The translations under genes and the position numbers were made by a program. Of a stretch of 12,723 nt of DNA, positions 5,959 to 12,458 are shown one piece after another (position 1 is the stretch's first letter; every line of letters begins with the position of its first letter). The notes beneath the pieces were generated by a model. The model was not told where the DNA came from. It saw only the letters and a list, made by a program, of their open reading frames with translations, and did no database searches. This stretch comes from Oscillospiraceae bacterium (GTDB lineage: Bacteria > Bacillota > Clostridia > Oscillospirales > Ruminococcaceae): assembly GCA_015067125.1 (NCBI GenBank), contig SVNB01000048.1:1-12723 (forward strand). The letters run 5' to 3'.

Positions 5959-6312
5959 TTATTTATCCTTTGGCTTAAAAAGCAGGGCGGCGGCAAAAGC
6001 AAAAACTATCGCGGCGGTTATGCCGCCCGCGGCTGCGGAAATTCCTCCGGTAAAAGCGCCGAGGACACCGTAATCGTTTACCGCGGCGCGCACGCCTTTT
6101 GCCAGCAAGTGCCCGAACCCGGAAAGGGGAACAGTGGCGCCCGCTCCGGCAAAATCCGCAAAAGGTTCATAAAAACCAAGCGCGGAAAGCGCGACCCCTG
6201 CCACCACAAAACCCACCAGTATTCTTGCCGGGGTAAGTTTTGTTTTATCTATAAAAATCTGGCCGATGGCGCAAAGCGCCCCGCCGATAACAAAAGCTTT
6301 GAGATATTCCAA
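5959..6312 (-). CDS. spoVAE: Stage V sporulation protein AE (SpoVAE)
   Basis: A small polytopic membrane protein of the SpoVA channel, which carries dipicolinic acid into the forespore and releases it at germination. The 117-residue product has about four hydrophobic segments. Family hallmarks are FVIGGALCAIGQIFIDKT near the N-terminus, GAGATVPLSGFGHLLAKGV (57-75) and GAFTGGISAAAGGITAA (85-101). The start is TTG at 6312: AAGGAG lies 8 bases before it, and the reading frame further upstream is repeat-derived. It is the last gene of spoVAC-spoVAD-spoVAE but starts 599 bases after spoVAD because repeat block R3 intervenes. No terminator with a minus-strand T-run was seen after it. Confidence 0.95.
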   Translation of the reverse strand: MEYLKAFVIGGALCAIGQIFIDKTKLTPARILVGFVVAGVALSALGFYEPFADFAGAGATVPLSGFGHLLAKGVRAAVNDYGVLGAFTGGISAAAGGITAAIVFAFAAALLFKPKDK

Positions 6313-6471
6313 AATATTATCTCCTTTTTTATTTATAGGTGCGCACGGCTCTGCGGCCGCGCAGAAACAGTCATAACCGTTCCCCAAGGCGGGCAATTTG
6401 GTGCCCTTGGCCTCAATGGGAAGGCTGCCCTCCGGGTTACTTGTTTGCGGCGGGAGCAAGCCCCGCCCTAC

Positions 6472-6564
6472 GGTGGGCAATTCGGCCCCCTTGCCTAAAT
6501 GGGGCTGGATTTTTTAACCGCCTGCGGTTAAAAAAGACTGGGGAATTCTTTTATTAATTACCGG
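6472..6564. repeat. 93-bp repeat with 26-bp perfect palindrome, copy 1
   Basis: Runs from GGTGGGCAATTCGGCCCCC to the CCGG at 6561-6564. Copy 2 is 9707-9799, the same length with few differences. At its centre is TTTTTTAACCGC-CT-GCGGTTAAAAAA (6510-6535), identical in both copies. Because A6 rather than T6 follows the stem on both strands, it is not a normal terminator. Confidence 0.85.
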
Positions 6565-6645
6565 CTGGATTTGACGGGATAGCATTTCTCGCCCTCCGGG
6601 TTCTTGGTTATCCCTCTTCCGTCAAAACCTGCGGTTTTGCCACCT

Positions 6646-6754
6646 GTACTCTTGCGGTGCCCAAAATATTCTGCGGCATACGCCTTGAATATTTTGACCG
6701 CGGCGCCAAACCCTGCTCGCTGTTTCGCCCACTGGGCGCGCTTCGCAGGCTTTG
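6646..6754. repeat. 109-bp core repeat, copy 2
   Basis: Same boundaries as copy 1 (GTACTC...GGCTTTG). Flanked on the left by the CAAAACC/GGTTTTG hairpin and on the right by CTCTGGGAAGGCTGCCCTCC. Confidence 0.85.
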
Positions 6755-6911
6755 CTCTCTGGGAAGGCTGCCCTCCGGGTTGCCTTATTTTGCGGAACGC
6801 TGAGGACAGCGTTCCCTACGGTGAGAAATTTGTGCTACATTGCATAAAGGGAGGCTACCCTTCGGGTTGCTTTGTTTTGCGGAACGGTTAGGACCGTTCA
6901 CTACGGTAAAT

Positions 6912-7934
6912 TTAAAAAATTCCGCCTTTTTCCGAAGAAAAACACACAAGGTGGGCAACGCCGGGTATGGTTTCGCCCTGCTGAACGCTGGTGGGGCTCA
7001 TAAGCGCGCCGGTGGAAACCGCAAGAACTTTTTTAAGTTCTCCGCAGCGCAGTTTTGGCAGAATATGGCCGCTTATAACCGCGGCACTGCACCCGCAGCC
7101 GGAAGCGCCGGATTCCACCTGCTGTTTTTCCCGGTCGAAAAGCATAAGGCCGCAGTCGTCATAGTTTTTACCAAGAGGAAATCCTTCTTTTTCCATAAGC
7201 TTTTGCAAAAGCTCCGCGCCCACTGCTCCAAGGTCGCCGGTTAAAATCAGATCATAATCCGTCGGATCCGTATAGGTATCCCGAAAAAACTGCGAAAGGG
7301 TAGAGGCGGCGGCCGGCGCCATGGCTGCGCCCATATTGTTCTGGTCGTTTATGCCAAGATCTTCCACCGTTCCAAAGCAAACCGCCTTTACATAGGGCGG
7401 TTTTTCTTTTGCGGAAATCACCGCCGCTCCTGCGGCTGTTGCCGTCCACTGGGCAGAGGGCGGTCTTTGACCGCCGTATTCCAGCGGAAAACGGTACTGC
7501 CGTTCCGCGGAACAAAAATGAGAAGAAGCGCAGGCAATGCAATGCTTTGCCGTGCCGTCCGCAAAAACAGCGGCCAGGCCCACTGCCTCTGCAAAAGTGG
7601 AGCAGGCTCCGTATAATCCGATATAGGGCACTTTTGTTTTTCTTGCGGAAAAAGCCGAAGCAATGCACTGGTTCAGCAAATCGCCCGCAAAGATAAAATC
7701 CACTTCCGGCATGGTAATTCCGCTTTTTTTAACAGCCGCAGCAGAGGCAAGCTCCTGCATTTTGCTTTCTGCTTTTTCCCAGGTTTTTTCTCCAAAGCGC
7801 GAATCTTCGTTTATAAAATCAAAATCCGCCCCGATGGGGCCTTCGCCTTCCTTTTTTCCGCCCACGGCGGCGGAGCCGGAAACGCTTACCGGCGAATCTA
7901 TCACAATAGTCTGTCTTCCGATTTTGTGTGCCAA
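6912..7934 (-). CDS. spoVAD: Stage V sporulation protein AD (SpoVAD)
   Basis: The soluble, thiolase-fold subunit of SpoVA, which binds dipicolinic acid directly. The 340-residue product has the usual length and motifs: GRQTIVI (6-12), GGKKEGEGPIGADFD (25-39), GEKTWEKAE (48-56), GLYGACSTFAEAVGLAA (106-122, with C111 at the thiolase-like position), SSHFCSAERQYRFPLEYG (137-154) and RPPSAQWTATAAGA (157-170). The start is TTG at 7934, just 5 bases after GAGGTGA and in register with the family's MxxKxGRQT start. An in-frame GTG at 7967 would put the ribosome site inside the coding region. Repeat blocks separate it from spoVAC (413 bases) and spoVAE (599 bases). Confidence 0.96.
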   Translation of the reverse strand: MAHKIGRQTIVIDSPVSVSGSAAVGGKKEGEGPIGADFDFINEDSRFGEKTWEKAESKMQELASAAAVKKSGITMPEVDFIFAGDLLNQCIASAFSARKTKVPYIGLYGACSTFAEAVGLAAVFADGTAKHCIACASSHFCSAERQYRFPLEYGGQRPPSAQWTATAAGAAVISAKEKPPYVKAVCFGTVEDLGINDQNNMGAAMAPAAASTLSQFFRDTYTDPTDYDLILTGDLGAVGAELLQKLMEKEGFPLGKNYDDCGLMLFDREKQQVESGASGCGCSAAVISGHILPKLRCGELKKVLAVSTGALMSPTSVQQGETIPGVAHLVCFSSEKGGIF

Positions 7935-8033
7935 AAAATCACCTCGTTTTAAGGTTAGTTTTTGCACGGCAGGCGAAAATATGTAAAATAGTTTGTTTTT
8001 ATTTGATATAGAAAAGCAGCGGGCAAAAGGGCA

Positions 8034-8325
8034 GGGGATTTTTTTGTAAAATTACGATATATTTTTGAGAAAGCGCCGTAGGGGCGGCCCTGTGTGGCCG
8101 ATATATACTTCCCCTTGAGGGGAAGTGGCACGGCGCAAGCCATGACGAAAGGGTGTTTTTTGTTCTCATCCCTCTTCCACCGCCGCAAGCGGCGGTCCCC
8201 CTTCCCCTCTGGGAAGGCTACCCTCCGGGTTACTTGGTTGCGGCGGGAGCAAAGCCCCCGCCCTACGGTAATTCGGTTGCTTTGCGGAACGGTCAGGACC
8301 GTTACCTACGGTGCTGTAGCAAACG
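8034..8325. repeat. Repeat block R4 (between spoVAC and spoVAD)
   Basis: Contains the GTAGGGGCGGCCCTGTGTGGCC module (8080-8099); a two-hairpin module in reverse orientation, ACTTCCCC-TTGA-GGGGAAGT (8107-8126) then CACGGC-GCAA-GCCATG (8129-8144); a forward copy with ACCGCCG-CAAG-CGGCGGT (8179-8196) and CTTCCC-CTCT-GGGAAG (8201-8216); the M3 GC hairpin (8240-8266); and a palindrome GGAACGGTCAGGACCGTTAC (8286-8305). Bases 7935-8033 upstream of spoVAD and 8326-8347 after spoVAC hold only a short GCGGA/TCCGC inverted repeat. Confidence 0.9.
8107..8216. repeat. Head-to-head inverted pair of two-hairpin modules
   Basis: The left module (8107-8150) reads on the minus strand and the right one (8169-8216) on the plus strand, facing each other across about 17 T-rich bases. 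Four hairpins therefore lie within 110 bp between spoVAC and spoVAD. Confidence 0.75.
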
Positions 8326-8347
8326 GGCGGACAATTTCCGCACGTTT

Positions 8348-8788
8348 TTATATATTCATTAAATAATATATAATTCCGTAAACAACGGAAGCAAGAACGC
8401 CGTAAACTATAACCGGGCCGGCGATAGTAAAAATCTTTACACCCAGGCCGAGCACGAACCCTTCGCTTTTGTATTCCATTGCCGGGGAAACCACCGCGTT
8501 GGCAAAGCCGGTTATGGGCACAAGGGTGCCTCCGCCGCCGAATTTTGCTATTTTATCATAAACGCCAAAGCCCGTAAGCAGGGCAGAAAGGCCTATCAGC
8601 GTAATGGAACACGCGGTGGAAGCCGAAGGCGTGCTCAATCCGGCGTTCATATAAAAATTGAGCACCGCCTGCCCGATGGTGCAGATCGTGCCGCCGATAA
8701 AAAAAGCTCCGGCAAGATTTTTTGCGGATTTTGTCTTTGGCACGGCTTTTTCGCCCATTTTTTTGTATTCATCCGGAGAAACGGACAT
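8348..8788 (-). CDS. spoVAC: Stage V sporulation protein AC (SpoVAC)
   Basis: An integral membrane subunit of the SpoVA dipicolinic-acid channel; in B. subtilis it behaves as a mechanosensitive channel. The 146-residue product has a charged N-terminus (about 1-22) and roughly four transmembrane stretches. Typical motifs are FIGGTICTIGQ (30-40), GGGGTLVPITGFANAVVSPA (84-103), EGFVLGLGVKIF (109-120) and IAGPVIVYG (122-130). The ATG at 8788 is preceded by AAGGAAGTGA at normal spacing; extending the frame further upstream would overlap the divergent gene. It is the first gene of the minus-strand spoVAC-spoVAD-spoVAE group. No spoVAA, spoVAB or spoVAF homologue is in the window, in keeping with the shorter clostridial operon. 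Confidence 0.97.
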   Translation of the reverse strand: MSVSPDEYKKMGEKAVPKTKSAKNLAGAFFIGGTICTIGQAVLNFYMNAGLSTPSASTACSITLIGLSALLTGFGVYDKIAKFGGGGTLVPITGFANAVVSPAMEYKSEGFVLGLGVKIFTIAGPVIVYGVLASVVYGIIYYLMNI

Positions 8789-8825
8789 TTTTTCACTTCC
8801 TTTATTAATTCTGCGGTTATTGTTT

Positions 8826-8856
8826 GTTTTTTCGGAAAAAATATTCCCGAAAAAAC
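8826..8856. promoter_or_regulatory. Perfect 10-bp inverted repeat between spoVAC and the TauE-like pair
   Basis: GTTTTTTCGG (8826-8835) and CCGAAAAAAC (8847-8856) around an 11-base AT-rich centre. It lies in the 85-base divergent gap, where both promoters must be, so a shared operator is plausible. I could not place a convincing promoter for either gene. Confidence 0.5.
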
Positions 8857-8873
8857 TTTGCGGAGTGAGAGAA

Positions 8874-9245
8874 ATGAAAAAATGGTTTTTACCGGGAATC
8901 ACCGGCTTTTGCGCCGGAATTCTTAACGGGCTTTTTGGCAGCGGCGGCGGGATTATCGCTGTTCCTCTTTTTGGCAAAAGCGGCCTTGAACCAAAAGAAA
9001 GCCATGCCACGGCGCTTTTTATGATGCTTTGCCTTTCCGGACTTTCTGCGTTTTTATATTATCAGAAGGGCGTTATTTCTTTTGAAGAAGCGGCGGTGTT
9101 TTTGCCCGGCGGCATTGCCGGAGCCATTGCCGCGGCACTGATTTTTAAAAAAATCGAACCGGCTTTGCTGAGAAAAATATTCGGCGGATTTGTAACTTTT
9201 TCTGCCGCAAGAATGCTTTGGGGTGTTTTTTCCGAATGGATATAA
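8874..9245 (+). CDS. Half-size TauE/SafE-family membrane protein, first of a pair
   Basis: A 123-residue polytopic protein resembling one half of TauE/SafE (DUF81) permeases, which in full-length form (about 250 residues, two four-helix repeats) move sulfite, sulfonates or other organic anions. The signature GFCAGILNGLFGSGGGIIAVPL at residues 11-32 matches the family's Gly-rich helix and ends in the conserved Pro. Three more hydrophobic segments follow (about 46-63, 74-91, 98-120). GGAG precedes the ATG by 8 bases. The stop overlaps the next gene's ATG, so the two halves are probably made together and may form a heterodimer. It is divergent from spoVAC. The substrate is unknown. Confidence 0.88.
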   Translation: MKKWFLPGITGFCAGILNGLFGSGGGIIAVPLFGKSGLEPKESHATALFMMLCLSGLSAFLYYQKGVISFEEAAVFLPGGIAGAIAAALIFKKIEPALLRKIFGGFVTFSAARMLWGVFSEWI

Positions 9246-9589
9246 TGGACAGCGTTATTGGTTTTTTCGCCGGTGCGGCCGGCGGAATGGGCATTGGCGG
9301 CGGTGGGATTCTGCTGCTTTATCTTACCGCTTTTGCCGGTGCGGAGCAACTTTCTGCCCAGGGCGTAAACCTTGTTTTCTTTCTTTCCACAGCGCCTTTT
9401 GCCCTTGCCGGACACATCAAAAACCACTTTGTAAAATGGAAAAGCGCGACAATTTCTGTGGTTTTTGGAATACCCGGAGTATTTTTGGGCTTTTATATTG
9501 CAGAAAGTATTAATAAAACCCTTTTGCGCGGTGCTTTTGCTCTGCTTTTGCTGTTTATCGGCATTCGCGAGCTTTTAAGAAAAAACTGA
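9245..9589 (+). CDS. Half-size TauE/SafE-family membrane protein, second of a pair
   Basis: A 114-residue partner of the preceding gene. The Gly-rich signature GFFAGAAGGMGIGGGGILLL (6-25) parallels that of gene one, followed by about three hydrophobic segments (about 42-60, 72-90, 95-110) and a short basic tail. The start chosen is the ATG at 9245, forming TAATG with the previous stop. An in-frame ATG at 9236 would overlap by ten bases, and neither has a strong ribosome site of its own, which fits translational coupling. Together the pair has the length and symmetry of one full TauE/SafE protein split at the midpoint. The function is inferred from the family only. Confidence 0.86.
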   Translation: MDSVIGFFAGAAGGMGIGGGGILLLYLTAFAGAEQLSAQGVNLVFFLSTAPFALAGHIKNHFVKWKSATISVVFGIPGVFLGFYIAESINKTLLRGAFALLLLFIGIRELLRKN

Positions 9590-9706
9590 AATTGCGCAGC
9601 GGTTTTTCCTCCGTTTGCGGTTAAAAAAGACCGGGGGATTCTTTCATAAATTATCGGCGCGTTCAACGGAAAGGTTGTAGGAGCGGCCCTGTGTGGCCGA
9701 CCCTAC

Positions 9707-9799
9707 GGTGGGCAATTCGGCCCCCTTGCCTAAAGGGGGCTGGATTTTTTAACCGCCTGCGGTTAAAAAAGACTGGGGGATTTTTTTATAAATTATCGG
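9707..9799. repeat. 93-bp repeat with 26-bp perfect palindrome, copy 2
   Basis: Matches 6472-6564 closely and has the identical palindrome TTTTTTAACCGC-CT-GCGGTTAAAAAA at 9745-9770. Here GCCCCCTT / AAGGGGGC just upstream is a perfect stem, where copy 1 has AAATGGGGC. Confidence 0.85.
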
Positions 9800-10014
9800 T
9801 GCGTTCAACGGAAAGGTTGTAGGGGCGGCCCTGTGTGGCCGCCCGGAAGAAACGGCGGGAGCAAGCCCCCGCCCTACGGTAAATTCTCAAACCAATTTTC
9901 CACTTTCAATTTTCAACTCAAAAAGCCCTCCGGGTTCTTGGTTATCCCTCTTCCACCGCCGCAAGCGGCGGTCCCCCTTCCCCTCTGGGAAGGCTGCCCT
10001 CCGGGATACCTGTT

Positions 10015-10080
10015 TGCGGCGGGAGCGGGTGCCCTGAGTGCGAAGCACGAAGAAATACCCTTGGGGTACCCCCGCCCTAC
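10015..10080. repeat. Long form of GC hairpin module M3
   Basis: The usual short form is GGCGGGAGCAAG-CCCCCGCC. Here the loop region is replaced by about 40 extra bases containing GTGC-GAA-GCAC and TACCC-TTG-GGGTA, while the outer GCGGCGGGAGC and CCCCGCCCTAC arms remain. A second long copy is at 12183-12246; it has TGCCC for TACCC, still pairable through G-T. Confidence 0.75.
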
Positions 10081-10107
10081 AGTAAATTCTCAAACTAACT
10101 TTAAACT

Positions 10108-10130
10108 AAAAAAAGCACCCCGGGGGGTGC
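10108..10130 (-). terminator. Terminator of the DUF1653-metallophosphoesterase-DUF6054 operon
   Basis: Stem GCACCCC / GGGGTGC with a 2-base loop (10115-10130), followed on the minus strand by seven T (plus-strand A run 10108-10114). It lies just after the stop codon at 10136. A T6 run on the other side (10132-10137) could make it work in both directions. Confidence 0.88.
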
Positions 10131-10135
10131 ATTTT

Positions 10136-10468
10136 TTATATGGAATCAACTGTTTTTCTGAACACTTCCAAAAAAGTTTCTTCGCCAACAGTATTTATCT
10201 TCATAAATACCGCCTGGCTTCCGCCGGAAGTTATGCCGGAAACAATCATTTCTTCGGAAGATTTAAAAAGCGTGACCGTAAGGCTTACCCGGTTATTTCC
10301 AAAGGCGCTGTATCTTTCGTAAACCTGCACCGCGCACATTGTTTCTTCGGAAGAAAAACGGCTTTCATCCTCCAAAGAAGCAGAAGCGCTTGCTTCGAGA
10401 ATTCCGTCTTTTATTTTTTCGAGAACAATGTCAAAATCGCCGGATATGCGGCGTTCGTATTTTGCCAC
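10136..10468 (-). CDS. DUF6054-like small protein
   Basis: A 110-residue soluble alpha/beta protein of unknown function. The opening MAKYERRISGDFDIVLEKI, the central SASASLED, and CAVQVYERYSAFGNNRVSLTVTL followed by GSQAVFMKINTVGEETFL resemble what I recall of the DUF6054 family, common in Clostridia. That assignment is from memory and moderate. The start is GTG at 10468, 5 bases after GAGGGTG. It is the last gene of a three-gene operon, 15 bases behind the metallophosphoesterase, and its stop is next to the operon terminator. No catalytic motif was recognised. Confidence 0.82.
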   Translation of the reverse strand: MAKYERRISGDFDIVLEKIKDGILEASASASLEDESRFSSEETMCAVQVYERYSAFGNNRVSLTVTLFKSSEEMIVSGITSGGSQAVFMKINTVGEETFLEVFRKTVDSI

Positions 10469-10483
10469 AAAAACACCCTCTTT

Positions 10484-11317
10484 TTAAATTATGTCGATAA
10501 TCACAAGTTCCGGACGGTTAAAAACACGAGGAATTGGCGTGGATTCTTTTGCAAGACCGCGGCTTACCACAAGGGTTGTGCCGTTTACTTCGTAAATTCC
10601 GCCGGCATATTTGGGGAACAAGCCCTGTCCCGGAGCGTAAATTCCGTTGAGCACACCGGGGATTCTCCACTGGCCTCCGTGAGCATGACCGCAGAGCACA
10701 AGGTCAAAACCAAGCTTTGCATATTGCTCGATATATTCCGGACGGTGCACCAAAAGCACGTTAAAGGATTCTTCGAAGTGGTAATTCTGCGTGGTCTGTT
10801 CCATATGGGCAATCTGTTCGGTTATATCTTTATAGGCCGTAACGTCATCAAAACCGTAAATATCCGGAGTGGTGCTCACTGCAGAAATCGCTATTTTTGT
10901 ATGGATCCCATCAAGCACCGTAATGCCGCAAGAACGCACTTTTTCCTTATAATAATCAAGTTTTTCGTGTCTTACCTCGTGGTTGCCGGAAACATAATAG
11001 CAATCATATTCCGCGCCCAAAACCTTTAGCGCGGCAATGGCGTTTTCTTCCGGCATTCTGCGGCTGTCAAAAATATCTCCGCCAAAAAGTATGATATCCG
11101 GATTTTGAGCACGCACCGCTTCGATAAGATCGGATTGATCTTTTCCGCCATAGGTGCAGGCGTGCAGATCGGTGATAAGGGCAATGCGCAAAGGGGTTTC
11201 GCTGTTTTCGTTTTCCACCGTATAGTGCACGGTTTTAAGGCGGCTGTCTATGGCAAACACCGCAATGGCAAGGGAAGCGATTATTATGAGCACGATTAAA
11301 ACAAGTTTTTTATTCAT
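10484..11317 (-). CDS. Membrane-anchored metallophosphoesterase (YkuE-like)
   Basis: A 277-residue calcineurin-type phosphoesterase with an N-terminal transmembrane anchor (about residues 4-23), so the catalytic domain should face outside. All metal-binding blocks are present: D50 and H52 in TDLHA, D81 in GGDIFD, N112-H113 in GNHE, H191 in LLVHRPEY, and H211/H213 in CGHAHGGQW. It belongs with the YkuE-type enzymes; the natural substrate of this subgroup is not certain. The ATG at 11317 follows AAAGGA by 6 bases; the frame stays open upstream through the DUF1653 gene, but that part is not family sequence. It is the middle gene of a three-gene operon, 19 bases behind DUF1653. Confidence 0.95.
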   Translation of the reverse strand: MNKKLVLIVLIIIASLAIAVFAIDSRLKTVHYTVENENSETPLRIALITDLHACTYGGKDQSDLIEAVRAQNPDIILFGGDIFDSRRMPEENAIAALKVLGAEYDCYYVSGNHEVRHEKLDYYKEKVRSCGITVLDGIHTKIAISAVSTTPDIYGFDDVTAYKDITEQIAHMEQTTQNYHFEESFNVLLVHRPEYIEQYAKLGFDLVLCGHAHGGQWRIPGVLNGIYAPGQGLFPKYAGGIYEVNGTTLVVSRGLAKESTPIPRVFNRPELVIIDII

Positions 11318-11336
11318 TTTGTTCCTTTCATAGGGG

Positions 11337-11564
11337 TCAGTCGGCAGAATCCTCCGGTTCGCCGATATAGGTGAAGCGCTGATATGTTTTTCCGTCACGT
11401 TCAACGGTTTCTTCCCACATGGAAGCAGGGCGTACCCAAAGGCCGTGCTCGCCGTAAAGCTGGCGATAGACCACCATTTCTTCCAGTGTTTCGCTGTGTT
11501 TTGCGGTGCCCAGCACCTGATATTCTTTTCCCTTAAAATGTCTGTATCGGCCGGGTTTTATCAT
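11337..11564 (-). CDS. DUF1653 domain protein
   Basis: A 75-residue cytoplasmic protein that is a single DUF1653 domain. Hallmarks are PGRYRHFKGKEYQVLG (4-19), HSETLEEMVVYRQLYG (23-38) and LWVRPASMW (42-50), then DGKTYQRF (57-64). The function of the family is unknown. The start is ATG at 11564 with AAAGGAG 9 bases upstream; the open frame continues further upstream into repeat DNA and is not used. It is the first gene of the operon with the metallophosphoesterase, so the promoter should lie in 11565-11690, next to repeat block R6, but none was convincing. Confidence 0.92.
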   Translation of the reverse strand: MIKPGRYRHFKGKEYQVLGTAKHSETLEEMVVYRQLYGEHGLWVRPASMWEETVERDGKTYQRFTYIGEPEDSAD

Positions 11565-11854
11565 AAAAACAGCTCCTTTCTGCTGTGAATAGACGTTGTT
11601 TGCGGTATCCTTATGGGATTCTTTTATAATTTGCCGGTGTGTTTTATTAAAACGTCGCAGGGGCGGCCCTGTGTGGCTGCCCGAAAACACAGCCGAGCAA
11701 ACGAGGTAAAATGAAAATCCGTTGCCGACCCCGAGCGGCGACGGTGGATATTCGGAATTGCTATCTTTCGGTGGTGAGTTTATTCCCCCTTAATTTTAAG
11801 GGGGAGTCGCTCGCGGGAGCGAGCGGGTAGGGGTTTAAAACTTTTCTTTTCAGG

Positions 11855-11896
11855 TACTACCCGGTTTCTTTTGGTTTCAAAAGAAATGGGGTAGTA
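11855..11896. repeat. 42-base near-perfect hairpin
   Basis: TACTACCC-GG-TTTCTTTTG, loop GTTT, CAAAAGAAA-TG-GGGTAGTA: 17 Watson-Crick pairs interrupted by a two-base internal mismatch. It is unlike the GC-rich modules around it. No T-run follows directly. Confidence 0.8.
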
Positions 11897-12037
11897 TTTC
11901 TATAAAACGGCAAACCCTCCGGGTTCGTTTGATGAATCCCCTCGCCACTTCGTGTCCCTCTCCCATTTGACAAAGGGCGTATTGCCCTCCGGGTTCTTGG
12001 TTATCCCTCTTCCACCGCCGCAAGCGGCGGTCCCCCT

Positions 12038-12146
12038 GTACTCTTGCGGTGCCCAAAATATTCTGCGGCATATGCCTTGAATATTTTGACCGCGGCGCCA
12101 AACCCTGCTCGCTGTTTCGCCCACTGGGCGCGCTTCGCAGGCTTTG
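12038..12146. repeat. 109-bp core repeat, copy 3
   Basis: Same boundaries as copies 1 and 2. It sits right after TCCCCCT of the ACCGCCG-type module and before CCCTCTGGGAAGGC. The uninterrupted module at 8179-8220 gives the empty site TCCCCCTTCCCCTCTGGG. Confidence 0.85.
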
Positions 12147-12329
12147 CCCTCTGGGAAGGCTGCCCTCCGGGTTGCTTGGTTACGGCGGGAGCAGGTGCCC
12201 TGAGTGCGAAGCACGAAGAAATGCCCTTGGGGTACCCCCGCCCTACTGTAAATTGTTGTTTTTGCGGAACGGTCAGGACTGTTCCCTACGGTGAGCAATT
12301 TAGCCTTCTTTACACAAGGTAGGCTTTCT

Positions 12330-12389
12330 GTAGGGACCGTCGTCCCCGACGGTCCGTTTTTTCGGAACGCTGAGGACAGCGTTCCCTAC
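12330..12389 (+). repeat. Module M2, copy 3
   Basis: Starts GTAGGG and ends CCCTAC, with the same two hairpins and T6 run as copies 1 and 2. The preceding 40 bases (CAATTTAGCC...GTAGGCTTTC) also match the flanks of the other copies. Confidence 0.85.
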
Positions 12390-12458
12390 GGTGAGAGATT
12401 TTGGTTCCCTTGCATAAATGGAAGGCTAACCCTCCGGGTTCTTGGTTATCCCTCTTCC

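Larger units (their letters stand above)
6355..6908. repeat. Repeat block R3 (between spoVAD and spoVAE)
   Basis: Contains a degraded GTTCCCCAAGG module (6378-6430), the M3 GC hairpin (6447-6471), a 93-bp repeat (6472-6564) shared with R5, the CGGCTGGATTTGACGGG leader shared with R2, a two-hairpin module with stem CAAAACC/GGTTTTG (6623-6639), 109-bp core copy 2 (6646-6754), the second half of M2 (GGAACGCTG...CCCTACGGT, near 6794-6820) and a palindrome GGAACGGTT-AG-GACCGTTC (6881-6899). Bases 6313-6354 are the spoVAE leader with its ribosome site. The block ends three bases before the spoVAD stop codon. No gene is supported. Confidence 0.9.
9597..10105. repeat. Repeat block R5
   Basis: Holds a partial copy of the AACCGC palindrome (only the right arm, GCGGTTAAAAAA, near 9616), two leaders GGGGGATTCTTT... 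and GGGGGATTTTTT... ending in GGTTGTAGG, two copies of the GCGGCCCTGTGTGGCC module (about 9676-9696 and 9820-9843), the 93-bp repeat copy 2, a short M3 GC hairpin (9853-9877), a two-hairpin module with ACCGCCG/CGGCGGT (9955-9972), and a long M3 form (10015-10080). The near-identical tandem leaders at 9633 and 9771 suggest a local duplication. No gene is supported on the plus strand, although a long open frame crosses the block. Confidence 0.9.

Noticed and set aside
9833..11029. A 398-codon open frame on the plus strand
   Set aside because: Its first part is repeat DNA and the rest runs antisense through the DUF6054-like and metallophosphoesterase genes, which have clear motifs and ribosome sites.
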